DNA from: Xylocopa sonorina
Taxonomy: Eukaryota; Arthropoda; Insecta; Hymenoptera; Apidae
NCBI RefSeq assembly: GCF_050948175.1
Contig: NW_027490127.1
Span: 992,001 to 1,056,000, forward strand
Length of the DNA stretch: 64,000 nucleotides
Reading direction: 5' to 3'
This document shows positions 36,089-50,117 of the stretch, piece after piece (within the stretch, counting starts at the first letter, position 1; the number at the start of each line of letters is the position of its first letter). The position numbers and the translations under genes were made by a program. The notes below the pieces were generated by a model that saw only the letters and a program-made list of their open reading frames with translations, was not told the DNA's origin and searched no databases.

Positions 36089-38639
36089 TTTCCTAGCCAG
36101 GAAGTGTTGCACTTACATTCTTTTGAAGTGAATAGGAGGTATGCATAACACTCCACGATGAATATTATATATTATCACGAAACATAGAAATGTGACGCGA
36201 TTTGGCGATTTAAGAAGCATTAGAACTCTGTTGCTTCGATACGTAGACATCTGCCATCGCTATATCCTAGCAAGGAAGTGTCGCATTTACAATCATTTGA
36301 AGTGTATGCGAGGTATACATAACACTGCACAATGAATATTACATCTTATCATGATACATAGAAGTGAGATGCGATATGGCGATTTAAGAAGCATTAGAAC
36401 TCTATTGCTTCGATACGTAGACATCTGCCAACGCTATTTCCCAGGGAGGAAGTGTCGGATTTACATTCTTTTGAAGTGAATACGAGGTATACATGACATT
36501 TCGCAATGAATATTATATCTTATCATGAAACATAGAAATGAGAAGCGAAGTCTCGTTCTAAGAAGCATAAGTACCCTATTGTTTCTATACGTAGACATCT
36601 GGAAACGCTATTTCCTAGGAAGGAAGTGTAGCATTTACATTGTTTTGAAGTGAATACGAGGTATACATGACACTTCGCAACGAATATTATATCTCATCAT
36701 GACACATAGAAATGTGTTGCGATATCTCGATTTAAGAAGCATTAGAAGTCTATTCCTTCGATACGGAGACATCTGCAAACGCTATTTCCTTGCAAGGAAG
36801 TGTCGCATTCACATTCCTTTGATGCGAATACGAGGTATACATGACACATCGCAATGAATATTATATCATTATGAAATATAGAAGTGAGGTGCGGTATTGC
36901 GTTTTAAGAAGCACTAGAACTCTATTGCTACGATAAGTAGACATCTGAAAACGCTATTTCCTTGCAAGGACGTGTCGCATTTACATTCTTTTGAAGTGAA
37001 TACGAGGTGTACATGACACATCGCAATGAATATTATATCTTATCATGAAACATAGAAATGAGAATCGAAGTCTCGTTCTAAGAAGCATTAGTACCCTATT
37101 GTTTCTATACGTAGACATCTGGAAACGCTATTTCCTAGCAAGGAAGTGTCGCACTTACATTCTTTTGAAGTGAATACGAGGTATACATGACACTTCGCAA
37201 TGAATATTATATATTATCATGAAACAACGAAATGAAATGCGATATCGCGATTTAAGGAGCATTAAATCTCTACTGCTTCGATACGTAGACATCTGAAAAC
37301 GCTATTTCCTAGCAAGCAAGTGTCGCATTTACGTTCATTTGAAGTGAATACGAGGTATACATGACACTTCGCAATGAATATTATATCTCATCATGAAACA
37401 TAGAACTGAGATGCGAAGTCTCGTTTTAAGAAGCATTAGAACCCTATTGTTTCTATACGTAGGCATCTGGAAACGCTATTTCCTAGCAAGGAAGTGTCGC
37501 ATTTACATTCTTTTGTAGTGAATACGAGTTATACATGACACTTCGCAATGAATATTATATCTCATCATGACACATAGAAATAAGATGCGATATCGCGTTT
37601 TAAGAAGCGTTAGAACCCTATTGCTACGATACGTAGACGTCTGCAAACTCTATTTCCTAGCAAGGAAGGGTCGCATTTACATCCATTTGAAGAGAATACG
37701 AGGTTTACATGACACTTCGCAATGAATATTATGACATCATGAAACATAGAAGTGAGGTGCGGTATTCCGTTTTAAGGAGCATTAGTACTCTATTGCTACG
37801 ATAAGTAGACATCTGCAAACGCTATTTCCTTGCAAGGAAGTGTCACACTTACATTCTTCTGAAGTGAATACGAGGTATACATGATATTTCGCAATGAATA
37901 TTATATCTTATCATGAAACAAAGAAATGAGATGCGATATCGCCATTTAAGGAGCATTAAAACTCTATTGCTTCGATACGTAGATATCTGAAAACGCTATT
38001 TCCTAGCAAGCAAGTGTCGCATTTACATTCATTTGAAGTGAATACGAGGTATACATGACACTTCGCAATGAATATTATATCTCATCATGAAACATAGAAC
38101 TGAGATGCGAAGTCTCGTTTTAAGAAGCATTAGAACGCTATTGTTTCTATACGTGGGCATCTGGAAACGCTATTTCCTAGCAAGGAAGTGTCGCATTTAC
38201 ATTCCTTTGAAGTGAATACGTGGTATACATGACACTCCGCAATGAATATTATATCCTATCATGAAACACAGAAATGAGATGCGATTTGGCGATTTAAGAA
38301 GCATTAGAACTCTAGTGCTTCGATAAGTAGATATCTGCAAACGATACTTCCTAGCAAGGATGTGTCGCATTTACATTCTTTTGAAGTGAATACATGGCAT
38401 ACATGACACACCACAATGAATATTATATCTTATCATGAAACATAGAAATGAGATGCGATATCGCGATTTAAGAAGCGTTAGAACTCTATTGCTTCGATAC
38501 GGAGACATCTGGAAACGCTACTTCCTAGCAAGGATGTGTCGCGTTTACATTCTTTTGAAGTGAATACGAGGAATACATAAAACTGCACAATGAGTATTAT
38601 ATCTTATCATGAAACGTAGAAAAGAGATGCGATATCTCG

Positions 38640-41600
38640 TTTTAAGAAGCATTAGTACTCTGTTGCATCGATACGTAGACATCTGCCATTGCTATTTCCT
38701 AGCAAGGAAGTGTCGCATTTACATTCATTTGATGTGTATGCGTGGTATACAAGACACTCCACAATGAATATTATATCTTATCATAAAACATAGAAATGAG
38801 ATGCGATATCTCGTTTCAAGAAGCATTAGAACTATGTTGCTTCGATACGTAGACATCTGACATCGCCATTTCCTAGCAAGGAAGTGTCGCATTTACATTC
38901 ATTTGAAGCGTATGGAAGGTATACAAGATACTTCGCAATGAATATTACGGCTTATCGTGATTCATAGAATTGAGACGCGATATCGCTCTTTGAGAAGCAT
39001 TAGAACTCTACTGCTACGATACGTAGACATCTGCAAACGCTATCTCCTAGCATGGAAGTGTCGCATTTACATTCTTATGAAGCGAATACGTGGTATACAT
39101 AACACTCCACAATGAATATTATATCTTATCGTGAAACATAGATATGAGATGCGATATCGCTAAATAAGAAGCATTAGAACTCTATTGCTTCGATACGGAG
39201 ACATCTGCAGACGCTAATTCCTAGCAAGGAAGTGTCGCGTTTACATACATTTGAAGTGAATGCGCGGTATTCATAAGACTTCGCAATAAATATTATATCT
39301 TAACATGAAACATAGAAATGAGATGCGATATAGCGATTTAAGAAGCGTTAGAACACTATTGCTACGGTACATATACATCTGCAAACGCTATTTCCTAGCA
39401 TGGAATTGTCGCATTTACATTCTTTTGAAGTGAACACGAGGTATATGAAACACTAAACAGTGAATATTATATCTTATCCTGAAACATAGAAAGGAGATGC
39501 AATATCGCGATTTAAAAAGCATTAGAAATCTATTGGTACGATACCTAGCCATCTGCAATCGCTATTTCCTAGCAAGGAAGTGTCGCACTCACATTCTTTT
39601 GAAGTGAATGCAAGGTATACATAACTCTCCACAATGAATAGTATATCCAATCATGAAACATAGAAATGAGATGCGATATCTCGTTTCAACAAGCATTAGA
39701 ACTCTATTGCTGCGATACGGAGACATCTGCAAACGCCACTTTCTAGAGAGGAAGTGTAGCGTTTACATTCTTTTGAAGTGAATGTGAGGTATACATAACA
39801 CTTCACAATGAATATTATATCTTATCATGAAACATAGAAATGAGATGCAATATCGCGATTTAAGATGCATTAGAACTCTATTGCTTCGATACGCAGACAT
39901 TTGCCAACGATATTTCCTAGCAAGGAAGTGTTGCATTTACATTCATTTGAGTAGTATGCGAGGTATACATGACACTTCGCAGTGAATATTATATCTTATC
40001 ATGAAACATAGAACTGAGATGCGATATCGCGATTTAAGAAGCATTAGAAATGTATACCTTCGATATGTAGACATCTGCAAACGCTACTTCCTAGCAAGGA
40101 AGTGTCGCATTTATATTCTTTTGAAGTGAATCCGAGGTATACATAATACTCCAGAATGAATATAATATCATGTCATGAAATATAGGAATGAGATGCGATA
40201 TCACGATATAAGAAGCATTAGAAAACTATTGCTTCGATACGGAGACATCTGCAAACGCTATTTCCAAGGAAGGATATGTCGCATTTACATTCTTTTGAAG
40301 TGAAAACGAGGTATACATAACACACCACATTGAATGTTATATCTCATCATGAAACATAGAAATGGGGTGCGATATCGCGATTTAAAAGGCGTCTTCCTAG
40401 CAAGGAAGTGTCGCATTTACATTCATTTGATTTGTATGCGAGGTATACATGACACTTCACAATGAATATTATATCTTATAATGAACCATAGAAATAAGAT
40501 GCGATATCGCGTTTTAAGTAGCATTAGTACTCTGTTGCCACGATACGTAGACATCTGCAAACGCTACATCCTAGTAAGGAAGTGTCGCATTTACATTCTA
40601 TTGAAGTGTATGCGAGGTATACATGACACTTCGCAATGAATATTATATCTTATAATGACACATAGAAATGAGATGCGATATCGCGTTTTTAGAAGCATTA
40701 GGACTCTATTGCTACGATACGTAGACATCTGCAGACGCTATTTCCTAGCATGGAAGTGTCGCTTTTACATTCTTAGGAAGTGTAGACGAGGTATACATTT
40801 CACTCCACGATGAATATTATATCTTATCATGAAACATAGAAATGAGGATCGATTCGCGTTTTACGAAGCATTAGACCTCTATTGCTACGATACCTAGACA
40901 TCTGCAGACGCTATTTCCTAGCAAGGAAGTGTCGCATTTACATTCTTTTGAAGTGAATACGACGTATACATAACACTCGACAATGAATATTATATCTTAT
41001 CATGAAACATAGAAATAAGGAGCGATTTCGCGTTTTAAGAAGCATTAGTACTCTATTGCTTCGATACGTGGACATCTGCAAACGCTATTACCTAGCCAGG
41101 AAGTGTCGCATTTACAACCTTTTGAAGTGAATACGAGGTATACACAACACTCCAGAATGAATATTATATCTTATCATGAAACATAGATGCGAGATGCGAT
41201 ATCACAGTACTATCTCGCGTTTTAAGAAGAATTAGAACTCTCTTTCTACGATACGTAGACATCTGCAGACGCTATTTCCTAGCAAGGAAGTGTCGCATTT
41301 ACATTCTTTTGAAGTGTAGACGAGATATACATAACACTGCACAATAAACATTATATCTTATCATGAAACATAGAAATGAGATGCGATATCGCGATTTTAG
41401 AAGCATTAGAAATCTATTGCTTCGATACGTAGACATCTGCAAACGCTATTTCCTAGCAAGGAAGTGTCGCATTTACATCCTTTTGAAGAGAATACGAGGT
41501 TTACATGACACTTCGCAATGAATATTATATCTCATCATGACACATAGAAATGAGATGCTATATCGCATTTTAAGAAGCGTTAGAACTCAATTGCTACGAT

Positions 41601-42542
41601 ACGTTGACATCTGCAAACTCTATTTCCTAGCAAGGAAGGGTCGCATTTACATCCTTTTGAAGAGAATACGAGGTTTACATGACACTTCGCAATGAATATT
41701 ATGACATCATGAAACATAGAAGTGAGGTGCGGTATTCCGTTTTAAGGAGCATTAGTACTCTATTGCTACGATAAGTAGACATCTGCAAACGCTATTTCCT
41801 TGCAAGGAAGTGTCGCACTTACATTCTTCTGAAGTGAATACGAGGTATACAAGATACTTCGCAATGAATATTATATCTTATCATGAAACAAAGAAATGAG
41901 ATGCGATATCGCGATTTAAGGAGCATTAAAAATCTATTGCTTCGATACGTAGACATCTGAAAACGCTATTTCCTAGCAAGCAAGTGTCGCATTTACATTC
42001 ATTTGAAGTGAATACGAGGTATACATGACACTTCGCAATGAATATTATATCTCATCATGAAACATAGAACTGAGATGCGAAGTCTCGTTTTAAGAAGCAT
42101 TAGAACGCTATTGTTTCTATACGTGGGCATCTGGAAACGCTATTTCCTAGCAAGGAAGTGTCGCATTTACATTCTTTTGAAGTGAATACGAGTTATACAT
42201 GACACTTCGCAATGAATATTATAACATCATGAAACATAGAAGTGAGGTGCGGTATTGCGTTTTAAGAAGCATTAGAACTCTATTGCTACGATAAGTAGAC
42301 ATCTGCAAACGCTATTTCCTAGCAAGGAAGTGTCGCGTTTTCAGTCTTTTGAAGAGAATACGAAGTTTATATGACACTTCGCAATGAATATTATATCATC
42401 ATGAAACATAGATGTGAGGTGCGGTATTGCGTTTTAAGAAGCATTAGAGCTCTATTGCTACGATAAGTAGACATCTGCAAACGCTATTTCCCAGGAAGGA
42501 AGTGTCGGATTTACATTCTTTTGAAGTGAATACGAGGTATAC
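38640..42542 (+). repeat. Segmental duplication, copy 1 (3.9 kb)
   Basis: Matches 46,215-50,117 at a constant offset of 7,575 bp: gcattagtactctgttgcat at 38,649 and 46,224, and the unusual cacagtactatctcg at 41,203 and 48,778. The match ends abruptly after gaggtatacat at about 42,542 and 50,117. Its first 2 kb is the HOR-4 unit. Confidence 0.88.
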
Positions 42543-43784
42543 ATGACACTTCGCAATGAATATTATATCTTATCATGAAACATAGAAATGAGAAGCGAAG
42601 TCTCGTTCTAAGAAGCATTAGCACTCTATTGCTTCGATACGTAGACATCTGGATACGCTATTTCCTAGCAAGGAAGTGTCGCATTTACATTCATTTGAAG
42701 TGTATGCGAGGTATAAGTGACACTTCGCAATGAATATTATATATTATAATGAAACATAGAAATGAGATGCGATATCGCGATTTAAGAAGCATTAGAACTC
42801 TATTGCTTCGATACGTAGACATCTGGAAACGCTACTTCCTAGCAAGGATGTGTCGCATTTACATTCTTTTGAAGTGAATACGACGAATACATAACACTGC
42901 ACAATGAGTATTATATCTTATCATGAAACATAGAAATGAGATGCGATATCTCGTTTTAAGAAGCATTAGAACTCTTTTGCTTCGTTATGTAGACATCTGC
43001 CATCGCTATTTCCTAGCAAGGATGTGTCGCATTTACATTTATTTGAAGTGTATTAGTGATAGGCATGATACTTCGCAATGAATATTATATCTTATCATGA
43101 AACATAGAAATGAGATGCGATATAGCGTTTTAAGAATCATTAGAACTCTATTGCTTCGATACGTAGACATCTGCAAACGCTATTTCCTAGCAACGGAGTG
43201 TCGTATTACATTCATTTGAAGTGTATGCGAGGTATACATGACACTTCGCAATGAATATTATATCTTATCATGGAACATAGAAATGAGATGCGTAATCGCG
43301 TTTCAGGAAGCACTAGAACTTTAATGCTTCGATGCGTAGACATCTGGAAACGCTATTTCCTAGCAAGGAAGTGTTGCATTTACATTCATTTGAAGTGTAG
43401 ACGAGGAATACATAACACTTTGTAATGAGTATCATATCTTATCATGAAACATAGAAGTGAGATGCGATATCGCGTTTTAAGAAGCACTAGAACCCTATTG
43501 CTTCGATACGTGGACATCTGCAAACGCTATTTCCTAGGAAGGAAGTGTCGCATTTACATTCATTTGAAGTGTATGCGAGGTAAAAGTCACACATCGCAAT
43601 GAATATTATATCTTATCTTAAAACATAGAAATGAGATGCGATATCTAGTTTTAAGAAACATTAGAACTCTGTTGCTTCGACACGTAGACATCTGTCATCG
43701 CTATTTCCTAGCAAGGAAGTGTCGCATTTACATTAATTTGAAGTGTATGCGAGGTATACAAGAAACTTCGCAATGAATATTACA

Positions 43785-46700
43785 TCTTATCATGATTCAT
43801 AGAAATGAGATGCGATATCGCGTTTTGAGAAGCATTAGAACTCTATTCTACGATACATAGACATCTGCAAGCGGTATTTCCTAGCAAGGAAGTGTCGCAT
43901 TTACATTCTATTGAAGTGAATTCGAGGTATACATAACACTGCACAATGAATATTATATCTTATCTTGAAACGTAGAAGTGAGATGCGATATTTCGTTTTA
44001 AGAAGCATTAGTACTCTGTTGCATCGATACGTAGACATCTGCCATTGCTATTTCCTAGCAAGGAAGTGTCGCATTTACATTCATTTGATGTGTATGCGTG
44101 GTATACAAGACACTCCACAATGAATATTATATCTTATCATAAAACATAGAAATGAGATGCGATATCTCGTTTCAAGAAGCATTAGAACTATGTTGCTTCG
44201 ATACGTAGACATCTGACATCGCCATTTCCTAGCAAGGAAGTGTCGCATTTACATTCATTTGAAGCGTATGGAAGGTATACAAGATACTTCGCAATGAATA
44301 TTACGGCTTATCGTGATTCATAGAATTGAGACGCGATATCGCTCTTTGAGAAGCATTAGAACTCTACTGCTACGATACGTAGACATCTGCAAACGCTATC
44401 TCCTAGCATGGAAGTGTCGCATTTACATTCTTATGAAGCGAATACGTGGTATACATAACACTCCACAATGAATATTATATCTTATCGTGAAACATAGATA
44501 TGAGATGCGATATCGCTAAATAAGAAGCATTAGAACTCTATTGCTTCGATACGGAGACATCTGCAGACGCTAATTCCTAGCAAGGAAGTGTCGCGTTTAC
44601 ATACATTTGAAGTGAATGCGCGGTATTCATAAGACTTCGCAATAAATATTATATCTTAACATGAAACATAGAAATGAGATGCGATATAGCGATTTAAGAA
44701 GCGTTAGAACACTATTGCTACGGTACATATACATCTGCAAACGCTATTTCCTAGCATGGAATTGTCGCATTTACATTCTTTTGAAGTGAACACGAGGTAT
44801 ATGAAACACTAAACAGTGAATATTATATCTTATCCTGAAACATAGAAAGGAGATGCAATATCGCGATTTAAAAAGCATTAGAAATCTATTGGTACGATAC
44901 CTAGCCATCTGCAATCGCTATTTCCTAGCAAGGAAGTGTCGCACTCACATTCTTTTGAAGTGAATGCAAGGTATACATAACTCTCCACAATGAATAGTAT
45001 ATCCAATCATGAAACATAGAAATGAGATGCGATATCTCGTTTCAACAAGCATTAGAACTCTATTGCTGCGATACGGAGACATCTGCAAACGCCACTTTCT
45101 AGAGAGGAAGTGTAGCGTTTACATTCTTTTGAAGTGAATGTGAGGTATACATAACACTTCACAATGAATATTATATCTTATCATGAAACATAGAAATGAG
45201 ATGCAATATCGCGATTTAAGATGCATTAGAACTCTATTGCTTCGATACGCAGACATTTGCCAACGATATTTCCTAGCAAGGAAGTGTTGCATTTACATTC
45301 ATTTGAGTAGTATGCGAGGTATACATGACACTTCGCAGTGAATATTATATCTTATCATGAAACATAGAACTGAGATGCGATATCGCGATTTAAGAAGCAT
45401 TAGAAATGTATACCTTCGATATGTAGACATCTGCAAACGCTACTTCCTAGCAAGGAAGTGTCGCATTTATATTCTTTTGAAGTGAATCCGAGGTATACAT
45501 AATACTCCAGAATGAATATAATATCATGTCATGAAATATAGGAATGAGATGCGATATCACGATATAAGAAGCATTAGAAAACTATTGCTTCGATACGGAG
45601 ACATCTGCAAACGCTATTTCCAAGGAAGGATATGTCGCATTTACATTCTTTTGAAGTGAAAACGAGGTATACATAACACACCACATTGAATGTTATATCT
45701 CATCATGAAACATAGAAATGGGGTGCGATATCGCGATTTAAAAGGCGTCTTCCTAGCAAGGAAGTGTCGCATTTACATTCATTTGAATTGTATGCGAGGT
45801 ATACATGACACTTCACAATGAATATTATATCTTATAATGAACCATAGAAATAAGATGCGATATCGCGTTTTAAGTAGCATTAGTACTCTGTTGCTACGAT
45901 ACGTAGACATCTGCAAACGCTACATCCTAGTAAGGAAGTGTCGCATTTACATTCTATTGAAGTGTATGCGAGGTATACATGACACTTCGCAATGAATATT
46001 ACATCTTATCATGATTCATAGAAATGAGATGCGATATCGCGTTTTTAGAAGCATTAGAACTCTATTCTACGATACATAGACATCTGCAAGCGGTATTTCC
46101 TAGCAAGGAAGTGTCGCATTTACATTCTATTGAAGTGAATTCGAGGTATACATAACACTGCACAATGAATATTATATCTTATCTTGAAACGTAGAAGTGA
46201 GATGCGATATTTCGTTTTAAGAAGCATTAGTACTCTGTTGCATCGATACGTAGACATCTGCCATTGCTATTTCCTAGCAAGGATGTGTCGCATTTACATT
46301 CATTTGATGTGTATGCGTGGTATACAAGACACTCCACAATGAATATTATATCTTATCATAAAACATAGAAATGAGATGCGATATCTCGTTTCAAGAAGCA
46401 TTAGAACTATGTTGCTTCGATACGTAGACATCTGACATCGCCATTTCCTAGCAAGGAAGTGTCGCATTTACATTCATTTGAAGCGTATGGAAGGTATACA
46501 AGATACTTCGCAATGAATATTACGGCTTATCGTGATTCATAGAATTGAGACGCGATATCGCTCTTTGAGAAGCATTAGAACTCTACTGCTACGATACGTA
46601 GACATCTGCAAACGCTATCTCCTAGCATGGAAGTGTCGCATTTACATTCTTATGAAGCGAATACGTGGTATACATAACACTCCACAATGAATATTATATC

Positions 46701-48222
46701 TTATCGTGAAACATAGATATGAGATGCGATATCGCTAAATAAGAAGCATTAGAACTCTATTGCTTCGATACGGAGACATCTGCAGACGCTAATTCCTAGC
46801 AAGGAAGTGTCGCGTTTACATACATTTGAAGTGAATGCGCGGTATTCATAAGACTTCGCAATAAATATTATATCTTAACATGAAACATAGAAATGAGATG
46901 CGATATAGCGATTTAAGAAGCGTTAGAACACTATTGCTACGGTACATATACATCTGCAAACGCTATTTCCTAGCATGGAATTGTCGCATTTACATTCTTT
47001 TGAAGTGAACACGAGGTATATGAAACACTAAACAGTGAATATTATATCTTATCCTGAAACATAGAAAGGAGATGCAATATCGCGATTTAAAAAGCATTAG
47101 AAATCTATTGGTACGATACCTAGCCATCTGCAATCGCTATTTCCTAGCAAGGAAGTGTCGCACTCACATTCTTTTGAAGTGAATGCAAGGTATACATAAC
47201 TCTCCACAATGAATAGTATATCCAATCATGAAACATAGAAATGAGATGCGATATCTCGTTTCAACAAGCATTAGAACTCTATTGCTGCGATACGGAGACA
47301 TCTGCAAACGCCACTTTCTAGAGAGGAAGTGTAGCGTTTACATTCTTTTGAAGTGAATGTGAGGTATACATAACACTTCACAATGAATATTATATCTTAT
47401 CATGAAACATAGAAATGAGATGCAATATCGCGATTTAAGATGCATTAGAACTCTATTGCTTCGATACGCAGACATTTGCCAACGATATTTCCTAGCAAGG
47501 AAGTGTTGCATTTACATTCATTTGAGTAGTATGCGAGGTATACATGACACTTCGCAGTGAATATTATATCTTATCATGAAACATAGAACTGAGATGCGAT
47601 ATCGCGATTTAAGAAGCATTAGAAATGTATACCTTCGATATGTAGACATCTGCAAACGCTACTTCCTAGCAAGGAAGTGTCGCATTTATATTCTTTTGAA
47701 GTGAATCCGAGGTATACATAATACTCCAGAATGAATATAATATCATGTCATGAAATATAGGAATGAGATGCGATATCACGATATAAGAAGCATTAGAAAA
47801 CTATTGCTTCGATACGGAGACATCTGCAAACGCTATTTCCAAGGAAGGATATGTCGCATTTACATTCTTTTGAAGTGAAAACGAGGTATACATAACACAC
47901 CACATTGAATGTTATATCTCATCATGAAACATAGAAATGGGGTGCGATATCGCGATTTAAAAGGCGTCTTCCTAGCAAGGAAGTGTCGCATTTACATTCA
48001 TTTGAATTGTATGCGAGGTATACATGACACTTCACAATGAATATTATATCTTATAATGAACCATAGGAATAAGATGCGATATCGCGTTTTAAGTAGCATT
48101 AGTACTCTGTTGCTACGATACGTAGACATCTGCAAACGCTACATCCTAGTAAGGAAGTGTCGCATTTACATTCTATTGAAGTGTATGCGAGGTATACATG
48201 ACACTTCGCAATGAATATTATA
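43785..48222 (+). repeat. Higher-order repeat HOR-4, period 2,219 bp, two tandem copies
   Basis: Copy 1 is about 43,785-46,003, copy 2 about 46,004-48,222. The word gcggtatttc lies at 43,871 and 46,090. Each unit has 13 monomers, one truncated by about 45 bp (ttaaaaggcgtcttcctagc near 45,745 and 47,962; also 40,388 in the related block at 38,640), which explains a period shorter than 13 times 174. Confidence 0.9.
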
Positions 48223-50117
48223 TCTTATAATGACACATAGAAATGAGATGCGATATCGCGTTTTTAGAAGCATTAGGACTCTATTGCTACGATACGTAGA
48301 CATCTGCAGACGCTATTTCCTAGCATGGAAGTGTCGCTTTTACATTCTTAGGAAGTGTAGACGAGGTATACATTTCACTCCACGATGAATATTATATCTT
48401 ATCATGAAACATAGAAATGAGGATCGATTCGCGTTTTACGAAGCATTAGACCTCTATTGCTACGATACCTAGACATCTGCAGACGCTATTTCCTAGCAAG
48501 GAAGTGTCGCATTTACATTCTTTTGAAGTGAATACGACGTATACATAACACTCGACAATGAATATTATATCTTATCATGAAACATAGAAATAAGGAGCGA
48601 TTTCGCGTTTTAAGAAGCATTAGTACTCTATTGCTTCGATACGTGGACATCTGCAAACGCTATTACCTAGCCAGGAAGTGTCGCATTTACAACCTTTTGA
48701 AGTGAATACGAGGTATACACAACACTCCAGAATGAATATTATATCTTATCATGAAACATAGATGCGAGATGCGATATCACAGTACTATCTCGCGTTTTAA
48801 GAAGAATTAGAACTCTCTTTCTACGATACGTAGACATCTGCAGACGCTATTTCCTAGCAAGGAAGTGTCGCATTTACATTCTTTTGAAGTGTAGACGAGA
48901 TATACATAACACTGCACAATAAACATTATATCTTATCATGAAACATAGAAATGAGATGCGATATCGCGATTTTAGAAGCATTAGAAATCTATTGCTTCGA
49001 TACGTAGACATCTGCAAACGCTATTTCCTAGCAAGGAAGTGTCGCATTTACATCCTTTTGAAGAGAATACGAGGTTTACATGACACTTCGCAATGAATAT
49101 TATATCTCATCATGACACATAGAAATGAGATGCTATATCGCATTTTAAGAAGCGTTAGAACTCAATTGCTACGATACGTTGACATCTGCAAACTCTATTT
49201 CCTAGCAAGGAAGGGTCGCATTTACATCCTTTTGAAGAGAATACGAGGATTACATGACACTTCGCAATGAATATTATGACATCATGAAACATAGAAGTGA
49301 GGTGCGGTATTCCGTTTTAAGGAGCATTAGTACTCTATTGCTACGATAAGTAGACATCTGCAAACGCTATTTCCTTGCAAGGAAGTGTCGCACTTACATT
49401 CTTCTGAAGTGAATACGAGGTATACATGATACTTCGCAATGAATATTATATCTTATCATGAAACAAAGAAATGAGATGCGATATCGCGATTTAAGGAGCA
49501 TTAAAAATCTATTGCTTCGATACGTAGACATCTGAAAACGCTATTTCCTAGCAAGCAAGTGTCGCATTTACATTCATTTGAAGTGAATACGAGGTATACA
49601 TGACACTTCGCAATGAATATTATATCTCATCATGAAACATAGAACTGAGATGCGAAGTCTCGTTTTAAGAAGCATTAGAACGCTATTGTTTCTATACGTG
49701 GGCATCTGGAAACGCTATTTCCTAGCAAGGAAGTGTCGCATTTACATTCTTTTGAAGTGAATACGAGTTATACATGACACTTCGCAATGAATATTATAAC
49801 ATCATGAAACATAGAAGTGAGGTGCGGTATTGCGTTTTAAGAAGCATTAGAACTCTATTGCTACGATAAGTAGACATCTGCAAACGCTATTTCCTAGCAA
49901 GGAAGTGTCGCGTTTTCAGTCTTTTGAAGAGAATACGAAGTTTATATGACACTTCGCAATGAATATTATATCATCATGAAACATAGATGTGAGGTGCGGT
50001 ATTGCGTTTTAAGAAGCATTAGAGCTCTATTGCTACGATAAGTAGACATCTGCAAACGCTATTTCCCAGGAAGGAAGTGTCGGATTTACATTCTTTTGAA
50101 GTGAATACGAGGTATAC
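46215..50117 (+). repeat. Segmental duplication, copy 2 (3.9 kb)
   Basis: Second copy of 38,640-42,542. It overlaps HOR-4 copy 2, so the duplication event and HOR amplification are nested. Beyond 50,118 the core ends and diverged monomers resume. Confidence 0.88.
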
